NCBI GenBank assembly: GCA_963978895.1
Contig: OZ022238.1
Location: 36,481,270 to 36,545,269 of the forward strand
DNA length: 64,000 bases
Source of the DNA: Erpobdella octoculata
Lineage: Eukaryota; Annelida; Clitellata; Hirudinida; Erpobdellidae
Direction: 5' to 3'
The notes beneath the pieces are model-generated. The model saw only the letters and a list, made by a program, of their open reading frames with translations. It was not told where the DNA came from and searched no databases. Below are positions 1 to 51,557 of this stretch, piece by piece. The first letter of the stretch is position 1. The number at the start of each line of letters is the position of its first letter. The translations under genes were made by a program, and so were the position numbers.

Positions 1-529
1 GTCTCCATGGCATGGCTCCTGTCCAGTGTTTTATCCAGACCCCTTGACTTTGGGGGGGGGGGAATTTGAAATTTGGGGAGGGGGTCGATTTATAGCGCTG
101 ACTTTTCCATAGAGCCCATGTTTTGAAGACATTTCAGGAAGGGGGTGGGTTTATAAGCGCTAATAACATCATTGAGCTCTTTTTAAATAACTTCACTAAG
201 TCAAGTTTCAAATAATAAGTTTAAATAAAACAAAATTTAAGAAAAATCAGTCAAATAAAATTATAATTATGTTGATTTAACTATCCTGCCATATCAAAAA
301 CAAGTCAGATTCAAGCAATTTTTCCTATTGCTGGCTTTAAACGGGAAGTTGTATATGTCTTGGTTTCATCTAATACTAATACCATAGGTTAACAACAGTT
401 TCCAGTTGTTTCCTAGTTGACCGTCTGTGCCGTTTATAGATATCAATTTATCTAAATGATACACCGTTAGTCGTTAACGCAATCTGTTACAAATTCTGCT
501 CATGACGAAAAATGATCGTTCAAAATTTG
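1..529. other. Intergenic, no gene recognised
   Basis: AT-rich sequence with two G-rich runs near positions 50-80 and 130-145. I see no reading frame with family similarity and no clear repeat boundary. It borders a decayed hAT transposase fragment on its right. Confidence 0.5.
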
Positions 530-860
530 TACTCCCAAGGGACAGACATGCTAGCAAGATGCAACTAAGAATTGTAAGCGTAGGAAAAGCGTCGTTATTG
601 GCAAGATTACTAGCAGCTAAGTATAACACGTGACTTCTGCAGTGAATATAGTTAGCATTTAAAAGAGTTTTTTCAGCTGAGCTTGAGCACCCGATTTACA
701 ACCCGACATATTGGCTGCTCCATCTAAAGCCAGCCAATATATATTTTCCCAACCAACATCATTATCAGTTAAAGTTTTCATTATTGATGTTTTAATATTA
801 GAGGCATCAGTAGATTTCAGTTCTACGATGTCACTGCCTTTCAGATATTTATCTAACTAA
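530..860 (-). pseudogene. hAT transposase fragment, decayed
   Basis: Read on the minus strand from about 845 downward, this encodes short stretches typical of hAT transposases: a DGAANMSG motif and, further on, HCRSHVLYLAAS, as in the ZNF862/KIAA1586-like hAT group. The two stretches are in different frames and a frameshift lies just before the DGAANMSG motif. No intact start, BED finger or dimerisation domain is present here. It lies outside the adjacent 1190-3171 element, so it is probably an independent remnant. The family assignment rests on motif recall and was not tested by a search. Confidence 0.55.
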
Positions 861-968
861 TGTTACAGAAAGGGAATTGACATGCCCCATCTACATAGAC
901 ATGATTTTTATGTAGTTCAAAGATAAATTAGTAATTTTTATAATGTAAGTTGTGTTTACAACAACTAC

Positions 969-974
<6 letters not shown>

Positions 975-1028
<54 letters not shown>
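975..1028. repeat. TA dinucleotide microsatellite
   Basis: Nearly uninterrupted TA repeats. The reading frames across it give only IYIYIY-type peptide and are not coding. Confidence 0.95.
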
Positions 1029-1031
<3 letters not shown>

Positions 1032-1189
1032 GCCCATGTCTGTGTAAGACGCTTTTGTGTGACGATCTATGGAAAATAAATTTATATATGATAAATAATT
1101 ATATTAATACATTTTTATATATTTTTATACAATTAAATAAATTAAAAAATATTTACCTTACTTAAAATAATTCAAAATATAAATGGCCC

Positions 1190-3171
1190 CAGGGGCGTCA
1201 TTTAAGCAAAACCTTAAGGGGGGATTTATTTTTAACCCACAGATTCCAAATCTTTATCTTTGTAATGCTATGCTTTTTCCAAAATACAAAATAGCTAATA
1301 ACGGGGGTATTCGTAGTAGACACATTTTTCAAAAATTCAGATCCTTATACAGTTTTTTCTCAAAAAAAAAAAAATTCATAACCGGAGAAGGAGGTAAGTT
1401 GTAGCCAGTGGCGGATTTATGGAACATCAACTTAGTGAGCACACATTTTGTCTTTTCAAAAACCTGTAAAACTGTTTTGTATTAACTTATCATTGTTTTT
1501 CAAACTATCAGATGCAAATCTATATGAATAAAAATTTAACTGTTTGTTTGTTATATGCTAATGATCTACGAAGTTTTCCGACCAAGTGCTTTGAAATTTT
1601 GGAACAACAGAGTCCTTATTCAGGAAAAGGTTTTTACCTATTTAAATAAAAATTGGCACGTTATTTCACGTTTTATGTGCAGAAAACGTTTACTAAACAT
1701 CGGGACCATTAAGTGCATTTAATCAAATTAAACCACAGAAACGCGTGACCGTGCACATCTAGGTTGTAATATTTGTAAAAAAAAAACAAAACAGTTAAGG
1801 TAACGAAAAATTTTCTTGATTCAGAAAGAATTGACAAAATTTAGGAAATGAATTTTACACTGTTCAAAAATTTGCAGTATATCAATGAATGCAATTGCTG
1901 GTGAGAAATTAGCAATACCACAACGTAAACAGCCTCTAAAAACTCTATAAAAGGCGCTTTTTAAATGTTCAAACTGATTGACTGAAAAACAAATGATGAA
2001 AACACAACACCTTAAAAATACTGTAATATTCTTTGCTTCTTTTTGGATTTTTGGACAAAATGGTTAATCACATGACAGACAAGTTAACCCCAATTAGTGT
2101 TTCATTTTTTCTGTGCACTATTTAATTTGTCAAAATCTTCAAAAGCGCACAGAAATGCATTAGAATTTATTTAAACCTAACTTCGAAGCTGATATATTAT
2201 CACCTGTTGCTTTTTGCAAAATATTAAGATTATGGAAACGGATGTTGCTATTAGTTTAGTATTTATTGAATAACTTTCGTAGTTTGTGTCAGTGGATTTG
2301 ATTTTTTGAGCAAATTTGGTTCACTTTTAAAATAAAATTTGTCAGTTATGAAGGTGAAGTTTCTTTAGGATAGAGTCTGGGTCTTAGTGAATCAACAACA
2401 TTCACTTGTTGTAGTTAGTGGTTTACAAGTCATTTGACATTATGCCACGTTGAAAATGATCAAAATTGAATTAGAGCAGTTACATGTATTTTATATTTTT
2501 TTTTAATGTTTTGCACAGTTACTAGGTGGTCTCTACATATTCCATTAAATTCCTGTTATTATTGGTGTAAGCAACCTAACCGGCCGAGTTCATTTATTGA
2601 GCTTAACTTGCAAACCCTGCACGGCTATTTTTTAAGGCACGGCCTTTATATTGGCACAAAATCCGAAGCCCAGTCCTGTTCCTTTTTATTAGCACAAAAT
2701 CTCACGACTCGGCACAATAGCCTCGGCCCGTGCTGAAAACTTTTAGATGAAATAACGTTGCGAAGTTTGGTGCCAACTTTGATCATTGCTGTGTCAGTAA
2801 ATTTTTTTAAGGTTCCACTGATGATGAAATGACAAAATAAAGTGTTCAAATATTTACAAATATTTAAGGTTTTTTAACTAAAGATCAATAAACTGAACTT
2901 ATACAATGCATAGTACCTATTTACTAACGCATGGCGCTTCCCATGATTTCCAAAATCTAAGAAATCTAAGATCTATCTTTGATAGCTACTTTTCTATAAA
3001 AACAATTCCTAAAACGTATATACTTTTTCCCAAAAAAGCTGATGGCCGGAAGAGGGTAGTCAGTTACTTTTTTCAAAAACTCCAAAAATGTTGTAGCTAT
3101 TTTTCAAAAAATAATTTTTTTTGGAAAATCCTTGGGGAGCAATTGCCCTCTCTCCACAAATGACGCCCCTG
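1190..3171. mobile_element. Non-autonomous hAT-like element (about 2 kb)
   Basis: The left end reads CAGGGGCGTCATTT and the right end reads AAATGACGCCCCTG, its perfect inverse. The flanking 8-mers are AATGGCCC (1182-1189) and AATGGGCC (3172-3179), alike at seven of eight bases, as expected for an 8-bp hAT target duplication with one change. Apart from short frames without recognised domains I see no transposase inside, so it would depend on a related enzyme. The lack of a transposase and the single mismatch in the duplication keep this below certainty. Confidence 0.6.
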
Positions 3172-3684
3172 AATGGGCCCCTGATTCAATTAAATTATGC
3201 AAGCACTCAAGAATTGGAGACATTATAGAAACAAAATTAGTTGTTGTTCACTTATTTAAAAACGTTTTAGATTACAAAAAAACAATGCCACTACATCAAC
3301 TGATACAAGCTGATTGGCCACATAGCCTTCCATTTTGTCCATCGTAATTTAGCCTTATAACTCGTTTCGAATCAATAAGTCTAGCAGAAGTTTGACGCGT
3401 TAAATGATAAAATAAGGAATTTATAATAAAAAAAATAAGGACTTTATAATAAAAAAAATAAGGACTTTATAATAAAAAAAATAAGGACTTTATAATAAAA
3501 ATCTCTGCAAGATAATTAGAAGATACAAATTTTGACAACACTGTCATTGCAGAAGAAATGACTGAAAAAAGTACGTAGGTTTTAGAAAAGGTTTGCCTGA
3601 TAAGCAATCTCGTTTTCTGAAAATTTTGTAAAAAGCTGGACTACTCATTGTGCAGATGTACAAGAATTGTTTAATGACATCGAT
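3172..3684. other. Intergenic with short tandem repeat
   Basis: No gene seen. The stretch contains four 23-bp tandem units at 3411-3500 and otherwise unique AT-rich sequence. Confidence 0.5.
3411..3500. repeat. 23-bp tandem repeat, 4 copies
   Basis: The motif AATAAGGACTTTATAATAAA plus three A residues starts at 3411, 3434, 3457 and 3480. The first unit differs by one base. Confidence 0.9.
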
Positions 3685-3998
3685 AACAAATGAATAAAAA
3701 AACAAAGTTTTTTAAAAACACACTTTTATATAATCGATTGTGTAGGCCACATTTTGTTACATAAACAACGAGCATAATAGCATAGACAATAAATAGTTCG
3801 ACAAAAATGTCACAAATAATTATTTATTCAAATTTTGTCCAATCAATCCGAAAATTTGATAGAATGAATTGTTAATCAGTTTGGAGGTATGTTTAAATTT
3901 TTAAGTTTCTAGCTCATTGGGAAGTTAGTTTAAAATCGATTGCAAATTTTGATTACAGATCGACAGACAGAGAAGTCAAGTTAAGTAAAAGTGTGTAA
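3685..3998 (-). repeat. Interspersed repeat family A, copy 1
   Basis: Reverse complement of the sequences at 12880-13200 and 25118-25436. Read on the minus strand it begins near TTTACTTAACTTGACTTCTC, has a short CTGTC run, then TTTTGCAATCGATTTTA and CTATTTATTGTCTATGCT, and ends near AAAACTTTGTTTTTTTATTC. No coding capacity is visible. Its ends are not resolved well enough to assign a class. Confidence 0.75.
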
Positions 3999-4399
3999 AA
4001 AATGACATGGAATTGAAGTGTTTTGTAATTATTTTGCAAAACGATGCTTCATCTTCTTTACAAAAAGGAGCAACAAATTATTTTGATTTTGGTTATGTTT
4101 TCCATTGAAAATGAATTTGCATAACCGAAAGAATATAATGATATAATCAACAACTTTGATGGGAAAATTCTGCGAAAAACTGTTTTTCTAGAGGTACTTC
4201 TTGTGTTTAGGAAAAGGCCCAATTGGCATTGTTTGGGGGGGGGGGGGGTGGGGGGTGGGGCGGCATTATATAAACACAGCTCCTGAAGTACAGCGCTCTT
4301 TTTTTAAGTGCATTATATTTGACATTTCCTCTTATTTGAAAACAATTAAATCGATATCAAAGTGAAACTTTCTCGACGAAAATTTTCGCAAATTTTCAA

Positions 4400-4860
4400 C
4401 ACACGTGTGTTATAATGAATTATTGAAGTGTGCATGCCTAAGTGTGAACGTAGTTTAATACTACATAGTAATATTTATTTGATTATTTTGTGAGTTGTGA
4501 CATCACAAACGGTTGGGGATGTCTTTACATTGTGATTATTGGAACACATTAATTAGATGTTTAACAAGTATGTATCGTTGCACTTTGTTCGACAGGTAGA
4601 CAAAAATTATTATTCTTAATTTAAGAGGTCTACAATACCAACAGGCTGTTAGCCGGTTTTGAACAATGCTGGCTGTTCAAACTGTCAAGTATATTTGTGC
4701 AATGTAGCAGGCAAACTTGAAGTGTGTGGTATATTTTGCAGGTTCTGTTTGCGTCGGCAGCTGAGTATACAACAGGATTTTATTACTAAAAAAACTGAAT
4801 TTTTCTACTTGGTTCAAACGGATTAATATTTCATTCTCACCGTCCTAAAGAGCGCCAAAA
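4400..4860 (+). promoter_or_regulatory. Conserved 5' flank / 5' UTR of calcineurin A copy 1
   Basis: From about 4600 to the start codon this stretch aligns with 30880-31140 in front of copy 2, including GGTTCTGTTTGCGTCGGCAG and the segment just before ATG (GCGCCAAAAATG). Weaker similarity reaches back to about 4400. Conservation of non-coding sequence immediately upstream of both genes suggests promoter and 5' UTR function. No TATA box is obvious. The AG in a pyrimidine-poor context near 4740 is not conserved in copy 2, so I do not call a splice acceptor there. Confidence 0.55.
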
Positions 4861-29582
<24,722 letters not shown>

Positions 29583-30039
29583 GAAAGATTTCAAGATAAC
29601 AACAAAACGTCGCTACTTTTCACGTGGTGATTCACTGTCACATTATTTGAAATACTTTTTTCTCAAGTTTTGTATCTTTTCATTCTCGCTTAAAAAATCA
29701 TTTGCATTTTTCACTCCACCAAAAACAAAAACAAAACAGATGGCTGGTGTCGTGGTTTAATTCGTTCTTGTTGTGAGACTAGTTACGTTTTCTTATTATC
29801 TTAGTTGTTAATTCTAGCTGCTTTTTAAAAATGTTTTTATATAATTGTTTTGGTTTTCATTTTTTACCTACCCTCTTGTTTTGTGCTCTAAGTAAATTTG
29901 GTGTTGAATTTTGGTGATGGATGCTAAGATTTTTTGAGTTTAAATTACTTTTTATTAGGTTCATATCGAGAATTTGAATTTGTGAAATAATTGAAACTAT
30001 TTGTGAAGTTTTTGACTTTTTATTGCATCCTATAATAAA
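29583..30039 (+). terminator. 3' UTR and poly(A) signal of calcineurin copy 1
   Basis: The sequence after the stop aligns with 45357-45995 after copy 2 (for example GATTCACTGTC and ATCATTTGCAT). An AATAAA signal lies at 30034-30039. Confidence 0.6.
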
Positions 30040-30700
30040 TAAATTTTTTCAGCAAGCTTATTTATAGCAAACTGTTGTCATTATTCCTTCAACTTTATAC
30101 TAATTGGCTAAAAAGATTTATGTGACCACAAGAATTTTTATTTAGAAAATCTATTGCAAATACTTAAAAAATGAAAAAAAGTACTTAACAGAATCAGAGT
30201 TGATTGGAATCGGTTGGTGACCGCAGGTTTGCCATCGTGACTGACCACCAAGCTTTGGAGTCAACTTCCAGCTATCATCACCATCTGCTGATGAACTACG
30301 CAAAGGTACCTATAAAAACACATCTTGTCTTGGCATAAAAATCTGGCGAAACCATTATACCATGTTAAAATTATCATATTTAAATTTATAGGAACGACCT
30401 GTGCAGAAATGTGAGTAGGTAACTCACACTCAGCAGTCTCAACCATTTACGTAGGTTACAACACAAAGATGAAAGAAAAAACGTCAAGAATATTTTATAT
30501 TTGAAATTTAATGGCGTTAAAGAAAGGATCGAGGTCTCTTTAAAATGAGGTTTGTTGTGGCATTTGAAGTTGAGTTTCTATAGGAATTGGCCAGTTTAAG
30601 GTTTAATCATAAACTTTATAATTTTATACATTGTATAAAAAAAATTACCTTAAAAACAATAACTGTACGTAACTGCATTTTTGTACGAAATGATGATAAA
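30040..30700. other. Intergenic between the calcineurin copies
   Basis: No gene. Up to about 30230 it still aligns loosely with 46000-46210 downstream of copy 2, marking the duplicated 3' flank. From about 30715 it resembles 4410 onward, the 5' flank of the next copy. Confidence 0.55.
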
Positions 30701-30714
30701 TGTTCTGGACGCCA

Positions 30715-31140
30715 CGTCCGCATGTTATAATGAGCTATTAAGGTGTGCTTGTGTGTGTGGAGGGCGTGCACTCAATTTATTTTTATATTAATTGTAAGCT
30801 TACATGGGAAAAAAATTAATTAAGCCATACATATGAGTGAAAAATGGCTTATTATTTACGCTGTTGTCGATAGGTTGGAGAAAAGTATATTATTAATTTA
30901 GGAGGTCCTACAATACCGGCAGGCTGTTTAACAGGCTTCGATCGATGCTGGCTGTGCAAACCGTCGAGTATATTTGTGTAGGGTAGCGGGCAGACTTGAT
31001 GTGTGTGGTATATTTCGTTGGTTCTGTTTGCGTCGGCAGCTGACTTTACAACAGGATTTTATCTCTGAATATACTGAAATTTTGTTGCTTGGTAAAAAAG
31101 GATTAATATCTTATTCTCATCGTCCTAAAGGGCGCCAAAA
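30715..31140 (+). promoter_or_regulatory. Conserved 5' flank / 5' UTR of calcineurin A copy 2
   Basis: Duplicate of the region before copy 1. The blocks shared with 4600-4860 include GGTTCTGTTTGCGTCGGCAG and GCGCCAAAAATG at the start codon. Confidence 0.55.
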
Positions 31141-45356
<14,216 letters not shown>

Positions 45357-45995
45357 CCACGAGGTTGATCTCATGACAACAAACAGCACGACTCTTCTCT
45401 TCACGTGTTGATTCACTGTCGAATTGATTGAAATACTTTCCTCTCCAGTTTTGTGTGTCTTCATTCTCGCTTAGAAAAATCATTTGCATGTTCCTCTTTA
45501 CCAAAAAAAAACACAAACACAACTTGTTTTTCGAGATCATTTGCTTCGGCACGTTCTCCTGGCGTGCATGGTGCCAATTTCCTTGCTATTTAAATTATGT
45601 TTCAATTTATAATCTTGCGTTTGGTTTGCAGTGGGGTTTTTCTTACAACTCGTTAGGTGACATGGTGTGATTTGTTTTGAACTTTTTTGAAAAGCTGACA
45701 TTATTTTCTTGAAAGCTGGATTGATTTCGGCTGCTTTTCAAAGATGTTTCTTATATCGCTGGTTTTTTTTTAATCATTTTATGAAATGATTTTTTCTTTC
45801 CACGCTTCTTAAAGTTTTGCACTTCAGTGAATCCAAGTTGTTTGTTTAAACTCATCGTGCATGTGAATTGCTTCTATAATCAAAACGTTTTCTTTCTCTT
45901 TTCAGTTTACGTCCGGAGTACGATTCAGACTTTTGTGAACCAGTTGGAGCTCTTTTGAAGTTGTTCTTAAATTGTTATTGCAACCCGTTAATAAA
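45357..45995 (+). terminator. 3' UTR and poly(A) signal of calcineurin copy 2
   Basis: Aligned with the 3' region of copy 1. The AATAAA signal is at 45990-45995. Confidence 0.6.
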
Positions 45996-47508
45996 TATCC
46001 CCTGGTAGGCAAATTTTTGTAAAACAAAACATTTGTCATTCATTCCTTCAACTTCACCACTTTGTTTCAGAGACATTTATGTGTGATCAGATTTAAAATG
46101 AAACCCAATCTCAATATATTTTACATTCAAAAATTCTTAATTTGCAAAATACATCGCTCAAGTTACTTAACAGAGTTGTTGATTTTCGAATCGACTGGCG
46201 GATGTTTGCGAGGATGCGGGCAACACAACATTCCACCACCATTCTCCCACTCCTTAAGGTCACTATGAAGATAATAATAATCATAATGATGAAAGAAAGA
46301 AAGAGTGCCAAGTTTATTTTCATGTCATTGAAGAAGGGTATCTCGGAGGAAGGACATCCCTCTCCCCTCCCCACTAGCAACTTACTGCTGAAGTCTCGAT
46401 TCCTCCATCGGGGGTTATTTCATGTCAGCAGTTTTTTTTCTCATTTAATTTTTGAAATCATTATTTATTGTTGTGTTTATGATTTTTCTATTTTTGTCAG
46501 AGTGAGTAGTGTCGTAGGCTATTGTCCCTTTGTGAGTGATCAGTTTTCAGATGGAGGGTTCAAATTAATTCTTTAATATTTCCAACTTTTTCTGTCCTTG
46601 GAAATTTTAAAAATGTTTCTTTTTCTGAAATATCTCCTCTTCCATTAAGAAAACAATTTCTTCGATCCTCGTTTCCCAGCAAGCCCATTCTTAAATTCAT
46701 TATTATGGTGTTTTGTAATTTTTTTAAAGTTTCATATTTTACCTTCTGAATGTGAAATTGTAAAGGTTTTCTGTAATAAAATATGTATGCTATTAAATAA
46801 CAACATGTCGTACCATATTTGAGTTTATGGTTATTTTTACTCGATGATGTGGTAAACATGATGGATAAATAGCAAGCCAATCTGGCCACCAATAAAAAAA
46901 CTAATCAGATTCGGAAAACGCTTTTATTTGAAATTCAACTCAATATAACTTGGAATGTTACATTGTAGACAAGTACTCGAGATTCAGACAATTTATCGCA
47001 TCAATAAGAAACTTTTTACAGATTTGAAATAATCATATAGATTTCATGTGGCACACAATGTTGCTTAAGTTTCATAATAATAATGTGAAAAATTAAACAA
47101 TTGGTTGAAATATTTAAAACAATTGGATAAATTCTTGGACTTGCAGGAAAATTAAACTTTTCCAATTCAAGACTGCATTTTCGAAGACATCAGAAGTTTT
47201 AACAACTTAATCTCTGATAGTCTGAAATTCTATTTGAACATTTCTTACATTGATAAAATTTAAAAAAAAATACAAATCAACGTTCCAATACCATCACACT
47301 AAGTAAGTTCAAGACTGAATAGATTTGAATCGAAATATGAAAAAAATGTATAAGTCACTGACTAGGTTAATTATCGATCGTTGAGCTGTGGCTTGGTTTA
47401 TACATTGATAAAATATAATAATATATGGTTGAATTCATTATAGGCATATACAATTATATATAGAAAAATATTTGACCGAATTATAGCTTTTTGTAAACAC
47501 CGACTGTA
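45996..47508. other. Intergenic between calcineurin copy 2 and the MIPOL1-like gene
   Basis: Similarity to the copy 1 flank persists to about 46210. Beyond that I see only AT-rich sequence with short unsupported frames. The 3' UTR of the MIPOL1-like gene must lie in its right part (minus strand). Confidence 0.5.
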
Positions 47509-50500
47509 TCATAGCTCTTTGTAAGCATTGACTTCTGCCAGCTTTTTTCTGAGAACTCCAACCAATCTATTTAATCTGTGCATATATATTATCAGATTAG
47601 AAATAATGTCTGAATGAGATAGTAAACTAAAAGATTAAAACTACATACTTATCATTTTGCTCCTTCTCTTCCTTCAGCTGATATTCAAGAATGCTACATC
47701 GAGAAGATACAAGCTTATTGTCACTGACGGCTTTGTCCAACTTTGCAATTAAATTGCTTTTATCTGAGTTCACTTTTAAAAATTCCTTATTTTTCAGTTT
47801 CAATTCTTCATTTATTTCTACTAGCTTTTTACTAAGTTGTTGCTGCACATCTTCTTCTCTTGAAAGAGATCTGTACAAACTACCATACAAATAAATTATT
47901 ACTATTATAGAAGCATTTATATTACATCCATTACTAAAAAAACACAGGCAAAATACGTTTATATATCTCACAAAAGCTCTAAATGAATTAATACAATTTT
48001 ATTTAATCCATTGAAACATGAAAAAAAGTTAATAAAAAAAGTGATGCAAAATTAGCAGAATAAGTTACCAACACAACAAAGCAATAAATCCTACTTCAAT
48101 TATCTCAAATATTGAAACTGGTCACAACATAATTTATTTTTAACATTTTTTTCAGTAATATTTCAGTATTATTGAAAATTAAAGAAATTATAATTTTAAT
48201 AGAAATAAAACTGTTTTAAATTAATTTAATTCAATTATGCATTCATTAAATTTGATAGATTGCAAGCACTACAAAGAACATCGAGATTGAGCTGCATACC
48301 AAATTTTAACCTTACTGAACCTGGAGAGATAATAGCTTAAAAAAAGACCAACAATGCGAGCAAAAACTCTTTAACTCAGGTTGCACACACAAAAATACAA
48401 ACAAAACAAAACACTCAAATGGGATAGAACAACAACGAAAAAATAAGAGAAAACAATAATATAATTTATGTGATATAACAAGAACAAATACAATAGAATG
48501 CATAAAAAAATAAAATAAAAGGCCAAATAAAAATAAGATTGGTTAATATAAATATGATAGAACAAAATAAATACAATAAAATAACAAAAATTAATAGAAA
48601 AGAACAACAAAGATAAATATAAGAAAACAAGAATGATATAATCAAGCATGCATACCTCTGAGAAATCTTTAAACGTTTGAGTTTATCAACCAAAAAATGC
48701 AATTTGTTTAAACATTCATTTTTCTCCTTTTCAAGCTCTTTCTGTATAAAAATCATATTATTCTCCAACATGTAGGAATAATGTGATATAGGTGATTTCT
48801 AAATAGTTCATTTCACCAGAATTGAAAATTTTAAATAGTAACAATTAATCTGGTAATGCACCAAAGATATCATCAAGAAACCAGTAAAGAGTGTAGATCT
48901 GTACAATATAAGAACGTGATAAACTTAGTTTGATTTCTACATATTGTTCACAGTTTACCCACTGTTACAAAACAATAGTTTATTTTATCAAATATTTTTA
49001 AAGCAAAATACAAATTAAATGTATAATTGAAATCATAAATGTATGTTAGATAGTTGAACAATAAGAAACAAGTAATTTTTTAAATTAGTTTACTATCATA
49101 GTTGAAACATTATATATAACATAATAACTGGATATGTTACATGGGGACTCACTCATTACAATGCATCATCACTTAATATGTTACACATGTTATTTATTGC
49201 TTAACAGAGGAAGAACAATAAATTGCATAAACTTTACAAAATAGAAAATGTTGAATTATATCATATAAAAAATAAACAGAATATGATAATGTACAGATAC
49301 AAAAAAAATATTTAAAAAAATTAAAGATGTGGCATCACAGATATATCTAGTTAGAAACGCCGAGAACTGAATTGTGAAAAGTTAATTTATAATCACAAAC
49401 CTGATTTGTCTTCAAATTCTTTCCTAATTCAACCTCCTTCTCTAATTTTTTATGCAATAAATTATTCTCTCTTTCAAGCTCAATTTTCTGTTTTGAAACA
49501 AAAATGAAACACAAATAAAAATAAATATTTTAATTTAAAATAAATCTTTTAATTTACATTTTTCAAAATGAGCAACAAAAACCTTTCTTTGAATTTCATC
49601 TTTTTCAAACAAAATAGTTTCAATTTCCTGTTCATTAGCAATCCTCTTCCTGTTTCTCTCGGCATTCACAGCTTCGATAAATCTATTTGTGGAAGCTCTT
49701 AGATCGTCGAGCGATTTGCTTCTAATCAACGCCGAAACAATATCATTCTGTTTGCGAACAAAAACAAGAAATTGTCTTCAGCAGTTCAACCAAATTAGAC
49801 TTAAAACTACCTTTCCTTCAGAGAATCTGAAAAGTAATTAAAAGTGAATGAATATCTATTAAAGTAATTAAAAATGTATTTATTAAATTTAATTAAAGAC
49901 AATAAAACCGCTTCAAGAAATATTACTTTTGATGCAAAAGAGTTGATTTCATAACAGCAGCATCTCTTTCATGACTAATTTCTTTTAATCTTTCCATAAC
50001 AGCAACATCTCTGGTCTTTTGAGCTCTGTATATATCCTCAACAATACCTGTTTAAATTAAATTTTTTCTTTAAAAAATAGAAAAACTAACAAGTTCAAAA
50101 TGTAAAACTTTCCGATCGACGTCCTAACACCGACCTGCAACTCTGCCGCTTTCTGATGATGTTTTTGAATGATGTTCCTTCAGAGCGAGCTCATTTCGGG
50201 CAACATTCAATTTGTCTTTGCAGGTTTTCAATTCAGTTGTCAACTGCAATTATTTATCAACTGATAATCATTTTAAAAATTCTAATTGACTTAAAAAATC
50301 ATAAAAAAAACAAAAAAATTAGATAATATTGGCAAGACCTTTATATTTATTTCCTTCGATTTATTAAGTTCTGAGAGTAGTGATGAAATCTGCTTAGCCA
50401 ACTGACCACTTATGCTTGTGCTTAAAACCTTTCGAAATGTTAATGACTCGTCGATTTTTAGTTGATCGTTTGTGTTATCGGAAGGTAACAACACAGATAC

Positions 50501-51419
50501 GTCGTTTTCATAAACAGCACTGCTATCGACAGCAGGAGGTATCGTTTCTTTGTAATCAAAAAATGAATGTGCCGGAAGTTTATCTGGTGAGGTTTCCAAT
50601 GAGCGTGCTCCAATACCAGGTGAAGATTTCGTGAAAGATACATTTGGTAGTGATGGTGGAGAAACCATGAAAGGCGTGAATGTTGAAGAAAAATGAGCTG
50701 CTGGTAGTGTAGTAGAGTCGAGAAACCGAGTTTCAAAATCTGGAAAACTGCTAAGTAAACCTGGAAAAAATGAATGAATTCCAGCGGCAGTTGATATTTA
50801 TAATAAAATGCAGACGTTTCAATTATTTATTAAAGAAATTGTAAATATTAAAACATAATAAAAATGAGGTCACTTGTTAGAAGAAAACCTTCTGTACAAA
50901 CCTTCACTGAAAAAATCATTTAGAAATTTGTTACAATAATATTAAAACATAATTGTTAGCTTTATGCATGCTTAGAATACAAATATAAACCTTGGTTGAG
51001 CAAAATATTCATTTTTGCCTATATGTTTGTATGCTGCCTCTCCAGAATTGAATGTGTTTTTGTAGGAATCAAGTAATTGGTTCAATTTAAATTCAACTTC
51101 ATCATAGAAAGCTAAGTCTTCTTTTTCTTGCTTATATCTGTCAAGAAAATATTTTTGCAGATAAGAGAAACCCGTTGTAAACAAGAAAAAATACATTTGT
51201 TACTCATGTACACTGTACAGTCTGTTCACTAATGTATAGTATATGAGAATGTATAATAATAATATACTAATAATATATAAGATGCTTGAAAGCTCAATAA
51301 CTATCAAGTAATAATAACCTATCTAAATGATTACTGAAGAGGCCTGACCCAGTACCACGGTCCAAGTACGAAGTCTTGAGGTGATCGCTCCCGCCAAACG
51401 TTGCGTTGTCATCGTTCAT
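47509..51419 (-). CDS. MIPOL1-like: MIPOL1-like coiled-coil protein
   Basis: Twelve exons on the minus strand join in frame to 515 codons: 51419-51319, 51137-50991, 50906-50902, 50760-50339, 50243-50135, 50047-49927, 49826-49811, 49747-49583, 49487-49401, 48741-48656, 47870-47649, 47575-47509. Residues from about 240 on are almost continuous coiled coil; the N-terminal third is Ser/Pro-rich and probably disordered. The block VEDIYRAQKTRDVAVMERLK and the C-terminus RLVGVLRKKL resemble vertebrate MIPOL1 (VEEVYFAQKERDEAVMSRL, RLVDVLRKK), a protein of poorly known role. Two predicted microexons (5 and 16 nt) are needed to keep the frame. It starts 138 bp from the divergent GALNT-like gene. The gene model is well supported by splicing frame; the family name rests on two short blocks. 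Confidence 0.7.
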
Positions 51420-51557
51420 ACCGGTTGTCAATCAATCAATCAATCCCTTTGTGTATCTTTCAACAAAATTGAGACCGGCGATCCATCTGGTTTAAGAGTT
51501 TTAATATTATCTCATTATCTTTCTCTTTTCTAGGTTTGAAATAAATGAACTCTTAAG
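51420..51557. promoter_or_regulatory. Head-to-head promoter region (138 bp)
   Basis: Only 138 bp separate the two divergent start codons. The stretch holds a CAATCAATCAATCAAT run, which gives inverted CCAAT-like motifs, and a pyrimidine tract ending TTCTAG at about 51533, just before the GALNT-like start. That AG may be a 5' UTR or trans-splice acceptor. Confidence 0.5.

Noticed and set aside
4735..4760. Splice acceptor (TATTTTGCAG) before the first calcineurin exon
   Set aside because: The AG is not conserved in copy 2 (TATTTCGTTG), while the sequence around it is, so it is probably ordinary 5' UTR.
30217..30300. Stretch reading RFAIVTDHQALES, resembling a Gypsy RNase H motif
   Set aside because: The surrounding sequence aligns loosely with 46155-46210 downstream of the second calcineurin copy, so it belongs to the duplicated 3' flank. 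No other retroelement motif is nearby.
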